Below the pieces are notes generated by a model. It made no database searches. It had not been told where the DNA came from and worked only from the letters and a program-made list of their open reading frames with translations. From the NCBI GenBank assembly GCA_963668365.1, contig OY764266.1:372001-436000 (forward strand): 64,000 nt of DNA, written 5' to 3'. The translations under genes were made by a program, and so were the position numbers. Source of the stretch: VXNE01 sp963668365. GTDB lineage: Bacteria; Pseudomonadota; Gammaproteobacteria; Pseudomonadales; Azotimanducaceae. Below, piece after piece: positions 1-8,451 of this stretch (the first letter of the stretch is position 1; the number at the start of each line of letters is the position of its first letter).

Positions 1-362
1 CGGCCGCTTCGAGATCTGCGCCAACCCCACCATCACGACGCCGTCTGCGCGTGGCACTTGCCAGCAATTCGGCGATCTCCGGACCCGTCGCATTCTTCAT
101 TCGGATCACGACGACGCGCGCTGAGTGTTCCTCGATTGAGCCGAGTTCAGCGCTACGGTAGCGAACGTTCCTGTCCCGCGTAACTGCCACCCAACACCGT
201 TGGCCAACAAGGGCAATCCATTCTTCGTCTGGAGCGTCCGGCGGGAGGTGATCATCGTGCACCTCAACCTTGATCCCCTCTGATCGAAGCCGATCCGCAA
301 CGATGTTCTTTCCCAGATTCCGGTCAAGGAATAGCGTCAGTTCTTCAGGCGGCCGCTGCAAG
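1..362 (-). CDS. DUF5615-type PIN-like protein, probable toxin (partial)
   Basis: Reading the minus strand from about 362 gives an open frame that runs past the left edge, so the C-terminus is missing. After a short lead it reads LTLFLDRNLGKNIVADRLRS, followed by a VEVHDDHLPPDAPDEEWI stretch and a VTRDRNVRYRS stretch. The acidic residue in FLDRNLG, the D-DEEW segment and the TRD segment are typical of the DUF5615 family, small PIN-like proteins normally encoded next to DUF433 proteins. The frame overlaps the 3' end of the upstream DUF433 gene, which fits translational coupling. TTG at 362 or CTG at 341 could be the start; neither has a clear ribosome binding site. A ribonuclease-toxin role is inferred from the pairing and has not been shown for this protein. 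Confidence 0.72.
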
Positions 363-1016
363 TTCGCACCGGATTGCCTCTTCGATCTCCTCATTCGGGC
401 GCTCATAGTCATGGGCCAGGTCGCCAATCGACTCACCCAACTTGTAGCGCTCGGCAATGATCTGGGTAGCCAGTCCGGTGCCGGCAATGACAGGGCGTCC
501 GGCGGAGAGCCTGGGATCGATCACCACCAGTGCGGGATCATCCTCGATGCCTTGTCTCGTAAACGGGTAGAGCCTGATTGGCAGGCCATTCGGATCCCGA
601 TCAATACGGCGTAGAGCCGCCTTGATGAGTTCCCGCATAGCCGTCTGACCCTCTCGACTGATGTTTGTCAGTTGCCCGTACTGCTCGATAAACAGGGCCA
701 GGCCGTCGGTCTCCAGTTCCCTTCCAATCAACGGGTGCTGCCTGTCGATTCGGGCAATTGCGTGTTCGGACAGGTAACGGATCGCCCTTCGAACACTCGG
801 CATCTTCACCTTGTGTTCCCTGCGGATCGCCGAGAGAACATGCAGCTCTGCAAGATTGAAAAACGAAATCAATGTTGGTGAGCGCTGGGGCACCACAATG
901 AGAGGCTCGTACTCGTCCCGCCCAACCGACCAGTAGCGGATTGTGGCAGCGGGGACTGCCAAGTAGTGCGCCGCTTCCGAGACCGTGTATGCCGGCGATG
1001 CTCGTCTATCGTTCAT
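345..1016 (-). CDS. DUF433-domain protein with MerR-like HTH, probable antitoxin
   Basis: The protein is 223 aa when started at ATG 1016; ATG 1043 in the same frame is an alternative. The first ~70 residues resemble a MerR-like winged helix (YTVSEAAHYLAVPAATIRYW). Residues ~160-220 form the DUF433 domain, with VVIDPRLSAGRPVIAGTGL and a helical segment ending in EEIEEAIRCEL. DUF433 proteins commonly sit directly upstream of DUF5615 PIN-like proteins and are treated as their antitoxins, and here the two genes overlap. The HTH suggests autoregulation of the pair. A longer in-frame reading extends to about 1433, but it overlaps the divergent DUF35 gene and is low in plausible sequence, so I reject it. 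Confidence 0.8.
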   Translation of the reverse strand: MNDRRASPAYTVSEAAHYLAVPAATIRYWSVGRDEYEPLIVVPQRSPTLISFFNLAELHVLSAIRREHKVKMPSVRRAIRYLSEHAIARIDRQHPLIGRELETDGLALFIEQYGQLTNISREGQTAMRELIKAALRRIDRDPNGLPIRLYPFTRQGIEDDPALVVIDPRLSAGRPVIAGTGLATQIIAERYKLGESIGDLAHDYERPNEEIEEAIRCELAAAA

Positions 1017-1317
1017 CTCGTCGCGTCCCGTTCTCCGGTTCATGAATTGCTCGCGCTGTCGCCGCGCCGACCGACCGCTTTCGCTGTTTCGCTTTCCGTT
1101 GCGTTCGATTCTAGTTGAATCCGCCATTGCCAGCGAAGCGCGAACGACGCAGGAGGTTGAAACGGTGCGCGGCGAATCGTTCCTGGCCAGTGTCACCCGG
1201 GCCGCGCTTGCCTCCCCCGCCTCCCGCGTAAGATACTTTCGGACCCACCCGACGGGGGAGCGAGTCCCGCGGCAACCGCAGGCTCGCTGCAGACCCCGAA
1301 CAAACGGAGAGAGTACA

Positions 1318-1737
1318 TTGGCCGACATACAACCACGTCCATTGCCAACGCCCACGCCGGAAACGGAGCACTTCTGGGACGGCACCCGCAACGGCGAACT
1401 CAGGTTGCAGCGATGTTCCGACTGCGACCACACCTACTTCCCCCCTCGCCCGTTCTGCTCAGACTGCGGGTCGAAGCGAGTGGAAGTCTTCACCGCCAGC
1501 GGCCGCGGCACGCTCCTTAGCTATGTCATAAACCACAGGCGACACCCGTCATTCGACGGTCCCTACTGCATCGCCCTGGTCAAGCTGAAAGAAGGTCCTG
1601 CCATGATGTCGAACATCGTCGAGTGCGAGCAGACGCCCGACGTCCTGGTGCTCGATATGCCATTGCAGGTCGTGTTCGAACGCCAGAACGATGAAATCAC
1701 CGTCCCCCTGTTCAAACCGGCGGAGGTATCAGCATGA
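1318..1737 (+). CDS. DUF35 zinc-ribbon/OB-fold protein, acyl-CoA-associated
   Basis: This is a 139-aa protein with a TTG start at 1318, preceded by GGAGAG at good spacing. It has a rubredoxin-like zinc ribbon (CSDCDHTYFPPRPFCSDCG, four Cys) followed by an OB-fold with GRGTLLSYVINHR and PYCIALVKLKEGP. This is the DUF35/ChsH2-like family, whose members partner with thiolases or acyl-CoA dehydrogenases; in steroid side-chain degradation ChsH2-type domains form complexes with the Ltp2 thiolase-like aldolase. The next gene, a thiolase, overlaps by four bases (ATGA), so a two-subunit complex acting on an acyl-CoA is likely. The substrate cannot be read from the sequence. Confidence 0.88.
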   Translation: MADIQPRPLPTPTPETEHFWDGTRNGELRLQRCSDCDHTYFPPRPFCSDCGSKRVEVFTASGRGTLLSYVINHRRHPSFDGPYCIALVKLKEGPAMMSNIVECEQTPDVLVLDMPLQVVFERQNDEITVPLFKPAEVSA

Positions 1738-2873
1738 CTGGCGTGGCCATCGTAGGTGCGGCGGAAACCACCGAACTCGGACGGATTCCGGACGCGAGCC
1801 AACTGCAACTGCACGCCGACGCCGCCCTCAACGCGTTTGCCGATACCGGATTGACGGCAAAAGACATAGACGGCGTGGCAACCGCCGGCTCGACACCTGT
1901 CGAACTCGTGCATTACCTCGGCATCACTCCCCGCTGGGTCGACGGAACCAGCGTGGGCGGCTGCTCCTTCATGATCCATGTGCGGCACGCGGTGGCGGCC
2001 ATTCAGACGGGGCAAGCCGAAACCATCCTGATCACGCACGGGGAGAGCGGTCGTTCACAGATCGGCAGGGGAGGACGTGGAAGCGGGACCGCCGGGCTCG
2101 CGCAGCAATTCGAAAGTCCCTACGGCGCCATGGGCCCGACGACGATGTTCACGATCCCCGTTCTGCGCTACATGAAAGAGTACGGGCTGACCCACGAACA
2201 ACTCGCAACCGTGTCCGTCGTTCAGCGCGAGTGGGCCGGGCGCAATCCCCGCGCGTCCTTCCGCGATCCGATCACCGTGGACGACGTGCTGGCTTCACGC
2301 ATGATCGCCTACCCGTTCCACCTGCTCGAATGCTGCCTGGTCACCGACGGCGGCGGCGCCCTGATCCTGACCCGGGCGGAGCGGGCCGGGGACTTTCCGC
2401 AAAATCCCGTGCATATCCTCGGCACCGGTGAAAGCGCGGAAAGCCCCATGATCAGCCAGATGCAGGATCTCTGTTCCTCGCGCGCATTCCGCGTGGCCGG
2501 GTCCGACGCCATGCGGGATGCCGGCATCAGCCACGACGATGTCGACCATCTCATGGTCTACGACGCGTTCGCGCACCTGCCGATCTATGGGCTCGAGGAT
2601 CTCGGTTTCTGCCAAAAAGGCGAAGGGGCCGGGTTCATCGCCGACGGCAACACGCGCCCCGGAGGACAGCTGCCCCTCAATACGAATGGCGGCGGACTTT
2701 CGTACATGCACTCGGGGATGTACGGCATGTACGCGCTCCAGGAGAGCGTGCGCCAGATGCGTGGCACTGCTCCGGCCCAGGTTCCCGGCGCCGAAGTCTC
2801 GCTTTGTCTCGGCGTCGGCGGCATGTTCGCGGCGTCAGGCTGCATCGTGATGGGCACGGGGGCAACCGTCTGA
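1734..2873 (+). CDS. Thiolase-fold protein (SCP2/Ltp2-like lipid-transfer thiolase)
   Basis: The protein has 379 aa and is translationally coupled to the DUF35 gene by an ATGA overlap. The thiolase fold is shown by the N-terminal VAIVGAAETTELGR, the GTSVGGCSFMIHVRHAV segment carrying the candidate nucleophile Cys (~residue 80), DHLMVYDAFAHLPIYGLEDLGFC, the NTNGGGLSYMHSGMYGMYAL motif and the C-terminal CLGVGGMFAASG. This is the branch of SCP-x/Ltp2 thiolase-like enzymes that work with a DUF35 partner, and not the biosynthetic AtoB type. Members cleave or make C-C bonds in acyl-CoA chains, for example by retro-aldol cleavage in sterol side-chain breakdown. The substrate here is unknown. Confidence 0.86.
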   Translation: MTGVAIVGAAETTELGRIPDASQLQLHADAALNAFADTGLTAKDIDGVATAGSTPVELVHYLGITPRWVDGTSVGGCSFMIHVRHAVAAIQTGQAETILITHGESGRSQIGRGGRGSGTAGLAQQFESPYGAMGPTTMFTIPVLRYMKEYGLTHEQLATVSVVQREWAGRNPRASFRDPITVDDVLASRMIAYPFHLLECCLVTDGGGALILTRAERAGDFPQNPVHILGTGESAESPMISQMQDLCSSRAFRVAGSDAMRDAGISHDDVDHLMVYDAFAHLPIYGLEDLGFCQKGEGAGFIADGNTRPGGQLPLNTNGGGLSYMHSGMYGMYALQESVRQMRGTAPAQVPGAEVSLCLGVGGMFAASGCIVMGTGATV

Positions 2874-3261
2874 AAAACAGGCCGCGACGCACGCGATTCC
2901 AGGGCATAGGGAAGGGTGGGAATTGGCCTCACCCGCCGGGTTGCATGAGTGCTCCGCCCTGCCGAGGAACCGTTACACGTTCGTCCAACCCGGCCGGTGA
3001 GGGCTGTCATGTTCACACCTCGATTTTGGAAAGTAAATACGGTTTCGGCTCCGTTTCGGGGCGCATGAGAAAATCTGCAAGGGCATCAGGTGCTTAACGA
3101 TTCACAATCCATTTTATTTTCATTTTTCGTCGTTCGGCGCATGCTTCCCGCCCAAGCCCGACCCTCTCATCGACCCTGGAAAGCTCGAAAAAAGGAAGAA
3201 TAATTTCAATGGCATCAATTAGTTACAAATTGTATCGTCCTGAAACAATTGGGGTGGGCGC
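2874..3261. other. Intergenic stretch, no gene seen
   Basis: This is 388 bases between the thiolase gene and the reductase gene. It shifts from GC-rich to AT-richer sequence towards 3100-3250, as expected for a promoter region ahead of the next gene. I see no convincing reading frame, strong hairpin terminator or RNA gene in it. Confidence 0.5.
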
Positions 3262-4254
3262 ATGCTGAGCGAGGCTAGGCGATACATCATCTACGGTGCC
3301 GGCGGCATCGGCGGGAGCATCGGCGCACGCCTCTCCCAGGGCGGCTACGACGTCGTGCTCATCGCCCGCGGCGCGCACTACCGAGCGATCGAGGAACAGG
3401 GACTCCGGTTCGTCACACCCATACAGGATGTGCGCATTCGCATACCCGCCGCCGATCACCCCGAACGCGTCGATTTTCGCGATGGCGATGTCGTGATCCT
3501 GTGCGTCAAGAGCCAGCACACCGAAGGCGCCCTGACGGACCTCTATGCCGCCGCCGGAGACGACATCCCGGTGGTCTGCTGTCAGAACGGCGTCGCCAAC
3601 GAACGGATGGCGCTACGGCGCTTCCGTCAGGTATACGGCATGAACGTGATGGTGGGCGGCGTCCACCTTGACCCTGGCGAAGTCTTCAATTCCTCGGAGA
3701 ACCCCGCCGGTATGCTCGACATCGGCTGCTATCCGTCGGGCGTCGACAAGCTCGCCGAGAACATCGCGGGAGAAATCACGGATGCCGGCTTCAGTTCGCT
3801 GCCGGACGCCTCGATCATGCGCCAGAAGCACGGCAAGCTCGTCGCCAACCTCGGCAATGCCGTCCAGCCCGTCTGCGGCGAGGACGCCCGCGACGTGCTG
3901 CAGTTGCTCCGGCAGGAGGCCGACGAGTGCTATCGCGCGGCCGGCATCGAGTGGATCGACATGCGGAAGTTCATGGAGGGGCGCGCGAACAGCACCCACC
4001 GGCTGCGTTCGATTCCCGGCCATGAAAGGCCCGGGGGTTCCTCCTGGCAGAGCGTTCAGAGGGGCACCGGCAACATCGAGACCGACTTCCTGAACGGCGA
4101 GATCGTCCAGCTCGGCCGTCTCAATGGCATACCGACACCGGCGAACGTGGTGCTGCAGCGGCTTGGCAATCGCGTCGCCAGGGAAGGACTGCCCATGGGG
4201 AGCTTTCCAACGGAGACAGTCCTGCAGATGATCGAAGCCGAAAGGGTCCGATAG
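3262..4254 (+). CDS. 2-dehydropantoate 2-reductase family protein (ApbA/PanE-like)
   Basis: The protein has 330 aa. The N-terminus carries a Rossmann NADP-binding motif (YIIYGAGGIGGSIGARL) followed by YDVVLIARG. The second half has the family's catalytic-Lys region (RQKHGKLVANLGNAVQPVCG) and the C-terminal helical domain with NIETDFLNGEIVQLGRLNGIPTPAN, where E and N of ETDFLNG are the usual ketopantoate-binding positions. ApbA/PanE enzymes reduce 2-ketopantoate to pantoate for CoA synthesis, but many paralogues reduce other 2-oxo acids. The gene stands alone, away from other pan genes, so I give no symbol. A GGGTGG stretch before ATG 3262 may serve as a weak ribosome binding site. Confidence 0.85.
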   Translation: MLSEARRYIIYGAGGIGGSIGARLSQGGYDVVLIARGAHYRAIEEQGLRFVTPIQDVRIRIPAADHPERVDFRDGDVVILCVKSQHTEGALTDLYAAAGDDIPVVCCQNGVANERMALRRFRQVYGMNVMVGGVHLDPGEVFNSSENPAGMLDIGCYPSGVDKLAENIAGEITDAGFSSLPDASIMRQKHGKLVANLGNAVQPVCGEDARDVLQLLRQEADECYRAAGIEWIDMRKFMEGRANSTHRLRSIPGHERPGGSSWQSVQRGTGNIETDFLNGEIVQLGRLNGIPTPANVVLQRLGNRVAREGLPMGSFPTETVLQMIEAERVR

Positions 4255-4346
4255 AGCTTATCGCCCGTATCAGCCTCGTGTCTGGGGCAACGTTCGTCCT
4301 GCCTCAAAGGGCTGCCGGACTCCTGAATCACCGGACCTGGACATTG

Positions 4347-4377
4347 TTGACTCACTCTTAATGATGACATATGTCAT
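4347..4377 (+). promoter_or_regulatory. Possible promoter with a 14-bp palindrome (operator candidate)
   Basis: A perfect 14-base palindrome, ATGACATATGTCAT, lies at 4364-4377, about 80 bases upstream of the tandem-HTH regulator. A TTGACT at 4347-4352 could be a -35 box; 17 bases further a weak -10 (TATGTC) would fall inside the palindrome. A regulator binding the palindrome would therefore block the promoter, and autoregulation by the downstream HTH protein is the natural guess. The palindrome is directly visible; the promoter assignment is inference. Confidence 0.45.
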
Positions 4378-4458
4378 GACAATGGCGTATTAAAGGCATT
4401 TTTATAGTCGTGATATTCGATATGATTGCCCCTCATTGGACGCAACAGAAGAACTGCC

Positions 4459-5778
4459 ATGATCGATCCCTACCGTTTAAGGGCAATACGGACGGGCCGG
4501 AACCTCTCCCGCGACCGACTTGCGGACGAAGCGCAAGTCTCGGCGCGACAAATCGCGCGGATCGAAGGAGCAGTAGAAAACGTCTCTGCCCGCACAACCA
4601 CCATCGAACGTCTAGCTCAGGCGCTGAAAGTGCATCCCGACGTGCTTTCGGGGGATGCCCCCCTTCCGCCGGATGTCGACAGTCGTGAACCGGTCCAAGC
4701 TCCTATAGATCCGAAGCGTCTTCGAGAGTTCAGAAGGACAAAGCGATGGTCGCGCGAGCGACTCGCCAAGGAATCCAGGATTTCGGTACGGCAGATCGCC
4801 CGGATCGAAGCATCGGATGGGGTTACTGCCGTTCGTGCGACAACGGTAAACCGACTGGCAACAGCATTGAGAACCGAACCAGGCAGGTTGAAGGAGCCGC
4901 TCAAGTCTGATCATCCCATTCCGGGAGATGTCCGAATCGCCGCTAAGGTCAGTCCAAAAACCAGGCTTGCGTACGACTTGATCGAGCGCCGCTACGGTCC
5001 GAGCGCTGAGCAGCTGATGGTCCTAGCACCTTTACTATTCGCGTTGCTGGCCGAAGGAAGCTTGGCGCAGCGAAGAAAAAAGCTCGAAGATGTGGTGGAC
5101 GCGACAGAGCGTCTTCAGAGTTTCCGGAAGGGGGATAGGAATCTCTACTTCACTAGCTACCTAACCGACGTCAATCAAGGTCTGGCGTACGAGAGCACAT
5201 CCATCGAAAACGCTGATCTCCTCGGCGACGTGTTACGCGAGGAAACGGATGCGATGGCATTGTTCGGAGAGGACGATCTCTTTGCCGTCACCCCATTTGC
5301 CGATTACCTCTGTCATCTCGCCGACGAGATTGGTCCAGGAATCGTTTCATTCGATACCGATCTGGTGCTGGATGACTTCTGGGGAGTCGAACCTTTTGAG
5401 ATTTGTCTGGATGAACTCAATGAGGTCACAGGCGGTTCTCAATGTGCCAAGTGGGCCTTGGAATACGGCGACGTGCGCCTTAGGGATATTCCATTCTTCC
5501 TCAATCTCGAGGACGACCCAAAGTGGCAGAAATTGCGCGTCTTGTGGCTTGAGAGCAAGTTGTCGAACGACGCTAGGAAACGGATGGAGAGACGGGAGGA
5601 AACGATAGACCACCCGATCAGTCTTGATGAGCTTCTCTTGAAGGAAGCCGAATCCGTCGGCGATGAACATTCGCTTGTGGCCGAGATCCATTCAACCATG
5701 GCCGAAATTCGCGCCTATCAAGAACGTCTGAAATCCGAAGCGAATCCGGAAGAAGAGAGCAACAATGAAAGTCACTGA
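4459..5778 (+). CDS. Transcriptional regulator with two tandem Xre-type HTH domains
   Basis: The protein has 439 aa from ATG 4459; an in-frame TTG at 4426 is possible but lacks support. Two Cro/C1-type HTH domains follow each other: residues ~6-60 (LSRDRLADEAQVSARQIARI) and ~86-140 (WSRERLAKESRISVRQIARI). Their recognition helices are nearly the same, which points to an internal duplication. The remaining ~290 residues are a charged, mostly helical domain (LMVLAPLLFALLAEGS, then an acidic region) that I do not recognise. The gene overlaps a 73-aa ORF by 14 bases, so the two are probably co-translated. Twin HTH domains and an upstream palindrome suggest an autoregulated two-gene unit, possibly phage-derived or toxin-antitoxin-like. 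Confidence 0.78.
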   Translation: MIDPYRLRAIRTGRNLSRDRLADEAQVSARQIARIEGAVENVSARTTTIERLAQALKVHPDVLSGDAPLPPDVDSREPVQAPIDPKRLREFRRTKRWSRERLAKESRISVRQIARIEASDGVTAVRATTVNRLATALRTEPGRLKEPLKSDHPIPGDVRIAAKVSPKTRLAYDLIERRYGPSAEQLMVLAPLLFALLAEGSLAQRRKKLEDVVDATERLQSFRKGDRNLYFTSYLTDVNQGLAYESTSIENADLLGDVLREETDAMALFGEDDLFAVTPFADYLCHLADEIGPGIVSFDTDLVLDDFWGVEPFEICLDELNEVTGGSQCAKWALEYGDVRLRDIPFFLNLEDDPKWQKLRVLWLESKLSNDARKRMERREETIDHPISLDELLLKEAESVGDEHSLVAEIHSTMAEIRAYQERLKSEANPEEESNNESH

Positions 5779-5986
5779 CCACGCCGTACTGCGCTACATG
5801 GAGCGGCTTCTCAACGTCGACGTCGAAAGAGTCCGCCAAGCCATCGTGGATGCAATGAACACGCCCCGTAGCGGAGACACGTTCAGTTTCGTCGGGGATG
5901 CAGCTTGTCGAATTACGGTGAATGGGGTCACGTACTGCGTTCGGGACGGAGCAATAACCACATGCTATCCCCACAAAGACCAATAG
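5765..5986 (+). CDS. Small conserved-looking protein, function unknown
   Basis: The protein has 73 aa and starts at ATG 5765 inside the end of the tandem-HTH gene; GGAAGAAGAG lies upstream as ribosome binding site. It begins VTDHAVLRYMERLLNVDVER and ends with a beta-rich segment containing two Cys (ACRITVNGVTYCVRDGAITTCYP). The 'DHAxxRYxER' opening is a pattern I have seen in small phage-associated proteins and resembles the His-x-Arg start of DUF4258/BrnT-like toxins, but the match is too weak for a family call. The tight overlap with the HTH regulator makes a toxin/regulator or prophage-control pair possible. Confidence 0.55.
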   Translation: MKVTDHAVLRYMERLLNVDVERVRQAIVDAMNTPRSGDTFSFVGDAACRITVNGVTYCVRDGAITTCYPHKDQ

Positions 5987-6031
5987 CGCCTTCGAGTCTC
6001 CTGTCTCATTGCCTTCCCGAAATTTGGCGGT

Positions 6032-6898
6032 TCAGTCGCCGCGCGCCTTGCCCTGTGCCTTCTCGCGCACTCGTCTCGCCCTGCGTGCTTCGCCCCGCCT
6101 AGCGAGGTCTGCGAGATCCTCCGCCCGTACTTCCATGTAGCGGTCGCGCCAGGACTCGTCGCCACCCCATCGAAACGGCGTACGCACTGTCGTTCGAGGC
6201 CCATCGGCACTCTCGAGCAGATCGATTCCCTGCGCCGTTATCGCCTCCTGCATTGATGCATCGAACGGCTTTCCACAGGGGTTGCCCAGCGGAAAATCCG
6301 TGAACAGGAACCTCGGAACGCCGCAATGCTCCACCACGTCCAGGGCGGAGCCGAGAATCACCGTCGGTATGCCGGCGGCCTCCAGGTGTCGAGCGGTCAG
6401 ACTCACGGTCTGGTGACAAACGGGTCACAACGGCACGAGCACCGCCGCGTCCGCACCGTCTTCGCGGCAGCGACGCAAGATCTCCGGTGCGTCGACCGTC
6501 CTGGTGCGCCGTTGGCTGTACTCCGTCGGAGCGCAGTGGAAGCGCGCGGTGATGCCGCCGAGCCGGCCGGCCTCAACCAACGCCTCAAGAAGCCTGAGCG
6601 GGAAGAAGGCGTTCAGATCGTCCAGGTGCGTGGCGTTCTTGTCCCACTCCAGGTCGTTGCCGAAGAGCTCCTCCGGCGGATCGCTCGTCGACCCCGATGC
6701 CACTTCCCGGACATCGGCAAAGGTGCGGTCGTACAGGCTTGCCGTAGTGATGATCGCGAGCTTCGACTTCGCGAGCGGTTTCGGCAATGGTGCGAACGGC
6801 ACGTCGTCGAAGTGCGCCCAGACATAGGCGGCTTCAAACCCCTGCGCCGCGTAGTAGGCGCGGGTGCGTTCCATGTAGGGAACCGGTGCAGCGTCCAT
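6032..6898 (-). CDS. Selenoprotein of the glycine/sarcosine/betaine/D-proline reductase B family (in-frame TGA read as Sec)
   Basis: Two consecutive minus-strand frames (6425-6898 and 6032-6424) are in the same register and separated only by one TGA at 6425-6427. Across it the protein reads AAVLVPL-U-PVCHQTVSLTARHL, giving a UxxC redox motif (Sec158, Cys161) in a 288-aa protein. This UPVCHQT motif is the hallmark of the GrdB/PrdB-related family found in aerobic proteobacteria, where Sec alternates with Cys in different members. Homologous sequence continues on both sides, and a small hairpin suited to a bacterial SECIS lies 12 bases after the TGA. The start ATG 6898 (MDAAPVPYMERTRAYY) was chosen by protein shape; no strong ribosome binding site is visible. 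The reaction is unknown, probably a thiol/selenol redox step. No sel genes lie in this window. If the host lacks Sec machinery, this would be a pseudogene. Confidence 0.82.
6398..6412 (-). promoter_or_regulatory. Candidate bacterial SECIS hairpin
   Basis: In the sense of the selenoprotein mRNA, a perfect 5-bp stem CAGAC/GTCTG closes the loop CGTGA, beginning 12 bases after the TGA codon. The G of the apical loop lies ~19 bases downstream of TGA. Bacterial SECIS elements usually place an apical-loop G about 16-37 bases after the Sec codon, so geometry and loop both fit. The stem is short, and folding software was not available. Confidence 0.6.
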
Positions 6899-6977
6899 GC
6901 ACGGATGATCGTACAATCGCCCGGATTGGCGCAATGCTGCACTGGGTTACCAGCTCGGGAATGACGGTCTCCGGGAG

Positions 6978-7234
6978 CTAACCTGGACATGGTCGCTCAA
7001 TACGCAGAGCTTCCCTGATTGCATCGCGAAAGGCGGCAAAACTCCTTGAGCGATTGCGGTCCGGACAGACATGCATCGCTATCTCCCGTGCGGCATCTAT
7101 CTTGCGCAGGCCAGACGAGAAGTACCCCCGCGCTTCAGGATTCGTTCGAAGGTCTCCCAAGTGTGATGTATACCATCCGGGTCGCGGTACATAGATGGTT
7201 CTTCAACCAGAAACTCAAGATGCGATGGGACCAT
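6978..7234 (-). pseudogene. DUF4276-family remnant, internally deleted and frameshifted
   Basis: ATG 7234 overlaps the stop of the upstream ATPase gene (TAATG), as expected for an ATPase/DUF4276 pair. The frame opens with LEFLVEEPSM, the DUF4276 N-terminal motif, and jumps directly to YRDPDGIHHTWETFERILKR, which belongs near the C-terminus in this family. It then stops at 7097. In a second frame the C-terminal part continues: YFSSGLRKIDAAREIAMHVC, then DRNRSRSFAAFRDAIREAL. The middle of the protein is missing and one frameshift near 7130-7150 separates the last two pieces. The partner of the ATPase is therefore dead. Confidence 0.68.
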
Positions 7235-8451
7235 TAAACGTGACTGGCGGGCAATCCTCTGTTCACCAGCGGATCGCCCATGCGGAACTGGCCTTCCATC
7301 CACAGGTCTCCCAGCGACGCCCCTTCGTCGAGAAAGTCCTTGACGCCAGCTATATCGGACACCCGCTGCGCTTGCGTATATCCGCCATCGTCCCGCCATA
7401 GTACGCGGGTCTCATTGGCCCGTATTCCGTTCAGGAAGAAGGGTGAGTGGGAAGTGACGAGCAACTGTGTGCGCTCGCTGGCCGCGCGGCATTCCTCCGC
7501 CAGTTCTGGAAGTAGTCGGGGATGCAGGAAGTTCTCGGGCTCCTCGACGCCGATCAACTTAGGTGGGTTGGGGTCATGCAGCAACGTGAGATAGGCGAGC
7601 ATTTTCAAGGTTCCGTCCGAAGCAAAGCGCGAAAGAACAGGGGTCGCGAAAGGAGCATCCTTGATTCTCAGGAGCAGCCGCCCATCGGCTAGCGGTTCTG
7701 CCTCAACCCTATCGATGCGCGGCACTCTTCGGCGGAGAACGCCAAATATTCGGTCAAGCTCATCGGTATGTTGCTCATGCAGGTACTGGATCACGTTCGC
7801 CAAGTTCCCGCCCGTGGGGGAAAGATGTTCCTCGCCGCCCGCCTCAGGGTTACCACGCGCCGCGTCGGCCGAAAGGTAAGACAGGTGCCAGCTCGTGACG
7901 AACTCGCGCAAAGCGATCACACGCGGGTTTTCGGCCAGCATTCCAAGCGTGTTCACCGCCAACACGTCTGGCCCGGCGAGGCGCCGCTCGATGCGGGTGT
8001 CTGACGCCTCCGGCGCATCGCCCGTAACTACACTCCCCTCGCCAGAACGGTACTCCATGAAATTGAACGGCCGGCCCGCTCGTCCGCCCCGGGTCCAACG
8101 CAGAAACTCATGGGTCACGACGGGGTAACCCTCTTCCTCGTCAAGTTCCAAGTGGTAAGTGATAAGGGGTGCCTTCGGCTTCTCGCGGTATTTCAACTCG
8201 ACGATGATCGGTCCATCGCTGTCGCGACTACGGAGTTCGCGGAATCGTCCCCTACGGTCCCACGCCCGGCGGATTCCGTCAGAAAAGCACTCCGAGAGGA
8301 AGGCAAACACATCGAAGACCGTTGACTTGCCGCTGCCGTTCGGTCCAAGCAGCACCGTCAGCGGCGTCAGGTTCCTTAGATTGAGGTCTCGAAGCGCCCG
8401 ATAGTTGCGTACTCTAAGCGCTGTTACGCGGGGCGGGACAATGTTGGCCAC
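7234..8451 (-). CDS. AAA ATPase, RecF/AAA15-like
   Basis: The protein has 405 aa. It begins with VTALRVRNYRALRDLNLRNL followed by the P-loop GPNGSGKST (~residues 35-43). Near the C-terminus are Walker B (LIGVEEPENFLHPRLLPEL) and the H-loop LLVTSHSPFFLNGI. This is the ABC-like RecF/AAA15 ATPase type that is often encoded directly upstream of a DUF4276 gene in accessory, probably defensive, pairs. The DUF4276 partner here is a remnant overlapping its stop codon, so the ATPase may be an orphan. Substrate and activity are unknown. It has no nuclease-like domain of its own that I can see. Confidence 0.83.
   Translation of the reverse strand: MANIVPPRVTALRVRNYRALRDLNLRNLTPLTVLLGPNGSGKSTVFDVFAFLSECFSDGIRRAWDRRGRFRELRSRDSDGPIIVELKYREKPKAPLITYHLELDEEEGYPVVTHEFLRWTRGGRAGRPFNFMEYRSGEGSVVTGDAPEASDTRIERRLAGPDVLAVNTLGMLAENPRVIALREFVTSWHLSYLSADAARGNPEAGGEEHLSPTGGNLANVIQYLHEQHTDELDRIFGVLRRRVPRIDRVEAEPLADGRLLLRIKDAPFATPVLSRFASDGTLKMLAYLTLLHDPNPPKLIGVEEPENFLHPRLLPELAEECRAASERTQLLVTSHSPFFLNGIRANETRVLWRDDGGYTQAQRVSDIAGVKDFLDEGASLGDLWMEGQFRMGDPLVNRGLPASHV

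Noticed and set aside
345..1433. The longer 362-aa form of the DUF433 protein
   Set aside because: Its extra N-terminus overlaps the divergent DUF35 gene and reads like shadow sequence. ATG 1016 gives a normal HTH start.
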